From: Sphagnum compactum | Lineage: Eukaryota > Bryophyta > Sphagnopsida > Sphagnales | Length of the DNA stretch: 64,000 bases | Reading direction: 5' to 3' | Assembly (NCBI GenBank): GCA_965153455.1 | Contig: OZ234498.1 | Span: forward strand, 13,764,001-13,828,000 | In this document: piece by piece, positions 62,323-64,000 of the stretch | How positions within the stretch are numbered: position 1 is the stretch's first letter | Layout: each line of letters starts with the position of its first letter | The notes under the pieces: generated by a model | Databases searched by the model: none | The model's input: the letters and a program-made list of their open reading frames with translations, nothing else | Told to the model about the DNA's origin: nothing | Translations under genes and position numbers: made by a program

Positions 62323-64000
62323 TAGCACTTGAGGTTGGAACCCTCAATTTAAGGATCACCATGCAAAAGTATAAGGGAATGCCTGCAAGTGAGTCATTTC
62401 CTAATTTTGAGATTCCAACATGGCCAGTAGACTATGTTGGCATTGAGAGAAAGTTCCAATTACCCTACATAAAGCACCATCAGAATTTTTAACATTTTTT
62501 CCATGTGATGTTGGTAAGATACAATTGGAAGAAATTAATAAAAAGAGGTAAGTTGCTACAAGCCAGTTCTTTTATTCTAATTTATCAAAGTTGAAAGATT
62601 GAAAGATTGAAAGCCATCACATATTTACACAGTGGATAACCGTAAATCGTCTACACTTACAACTCCAAGGTTCGGCATTTACACTTACATGTATGTAAAT
62701 AAGTGGTTTTACACTTACATAGAATATAAATAAAATTTGTTACTTACATTGAGGATATGTATGAAACCATATACAAGCCCAACTGAGAACCTCAAATGGA
62801 GTGTTCTCAGCATTAGGGTCCAGCATTCCCCTTTCTGGGGCTTAAGTCCAGCACCCCCCACCTAATGCAGGGCCCTCATTCCCAGAACAACTCCAGATTC
62901 TTAGCTTATACAAACAAAATGCCATGATATTATAAGATGACCATTTCATATACCCACCTTCACATACCTTGAAACAATGATATTTGTTATTGTTTGTTTT
63001 TTGTTACTTGATATTATAAGATGATCATTCCACATACCCTCATTATTTATCTGTGTGTATATGCCAGTATTGTCCAGGTCTTACTTTAAGTTATCATGAA
63101 CTTAAACATACCTCAACATGCATAGATCATAATGAGTGGGAACCAGGGACGGGTTCTTATGCTCCTTAAGAGTGGGTTGGATTGTATGCTCACTGAAGAG
63201 TGGGAGGGATCTTATGTAGCTGTACCATCCCTCCTACTCTTAAGCTTAAAGGAGAAGGCACAATATCCCTCCTCTTTCATATGACGAATATCCATGAATA
63301 CAAGATGCCCTCCAAATACATGGTATGAAATTTCTCCGAGTGCAATGCACACATTGAAGGATTTAAGAATAAAAAGTGATCATGCCTGAAAAGTGCAGAA
63401 ATGGGTTTTTTAAGCAAGGAGATATATTAAAAGACTGTGAAATGAAAAGGATTTTTCTTTCCTCCTTGCAGCATCGTCTCTCAAGTGTACACCTTCCTCC
63501 TTCCTATTCCACCTAATGGGAAAGCCTGCAAACCTGGGATCATACCACCAAACAAATAATGCTACACCAAACATTTGTATTGAAATGAAATAGATATTCC
63601 CTAGAAAGTTGGAACAAAAAGTCTTCACATATCATTGTACCTAGGTATTCCGTGGATAGGTACCACATCTACCTTTCAAGTCCAGCATTATTTTGTCGTG
63701 AAGGCAAAGCCCAAGAAAGCTTCGGTTAAGAAAAACTCAAGAGCATGGAGAGGATAATGACAACGGAAGTGGGAGATTTCGTTGAAAACAGACCACAACA
63801 GTTGCTTCTGTGCAATTTCACCAAGATGCGAAAAATAAATTTTAAAAATAGAATATTCTCTCACAATACTCCTTTTTTCTGGAAAAAAAAATCATCAAAC
63901 TTTGAAAAACATTTAATCACATTTGGACTTTTGATTTTAGTTTGGTAGCATTTTTAAACTAGTTTTTTTATAAATCTTTAGATAGGTTCTGAAAGGAGAT
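62323..64000. other. Intergenic, no gene seen
   Basis: Mixed sequence with no conserved protein or exon chain. At about 63150-63260 several GAGTGGGTTGGAT / GAGTGGGAGGGAT words and complementary CCCTCCTACTCTTAAG suggest a small imperfect foldback. Confidence 0.4.

Overview
This is nuclear DNA from a land plant. The genes have many short exons with GT-AG introns, and the spaces between them are AT-rich, full of microsatellites and decayed transposons. The gene set is plant-specific: a plastid MEP-pathway reductoisomerase with a transit-peptide region, a UTR2/UTR4-type nucleotide-sugar transporter, a DUF688 protein, a serine carboxypeptidase-like enzyme and a HAC-type acetyltransferase fragment. 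Spacing of roughly 10 kb per gene and introns up to about 1.9 kb suggest a medium to large genome. I cannot name the species; a non-flowering lineage is possible but not shown. All exon models below were built by hand from splice signals, phase and family resemblance.

Layout. 1-1.34 kb (+): 3' end of a DUF676 lipase-like hydrolase gene. 3.0-5.4 kb (+): UTR2/UTR4-like transporter in seven exons, carrying a 1-nt deletion and an in-frame TGA. 6.2-10.8 kb (-): complete 12-exon DXR gene, convergent with the transporter, with a CpG-rich upstream region and a 63-bp minisatellite. 11.4-18.8 kb: AT-rich, no gene. 19.0-22.7 kb (+): a multi-exon gene I do not recognise, built from internal repeats, with one in-frame TAG late in the reading frame. 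24.8-25.1 kb (-): two-exon HAC-like fragment. 28.8 kb: a MITE whose inverted relative lies at 60.3 kb. 31-32 kb: two blocks of TTTAGTG-type repeats. 32.6-35.2 kb (+): a dead hAT transposase. 40.3-42.0 kb (+): DUF688 gene with a possible alternative last exon. 42.4-52.7 kb: AT-rich desert with TAGG-type repeat islands. 52.8-59.5 kb (-): nine-exon serine carboxypeptidase-like gene whose final exon, with the catalytic His, was not found. 60-64 kb: MITE copy, an orphan ORF and a 66-bp tandem repeat.

The genes do not form a pathway or operon; each is independent. The clearest theme is gene wear. Two otherwise well-preserved genes carry single-base nonsense or frameshift lesions, a third lacks its last exon, and a HAC fragment and a dead transposase lie between them. 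Either this is a region of gene decay or the assembly has base errors; RNA reads would decide.
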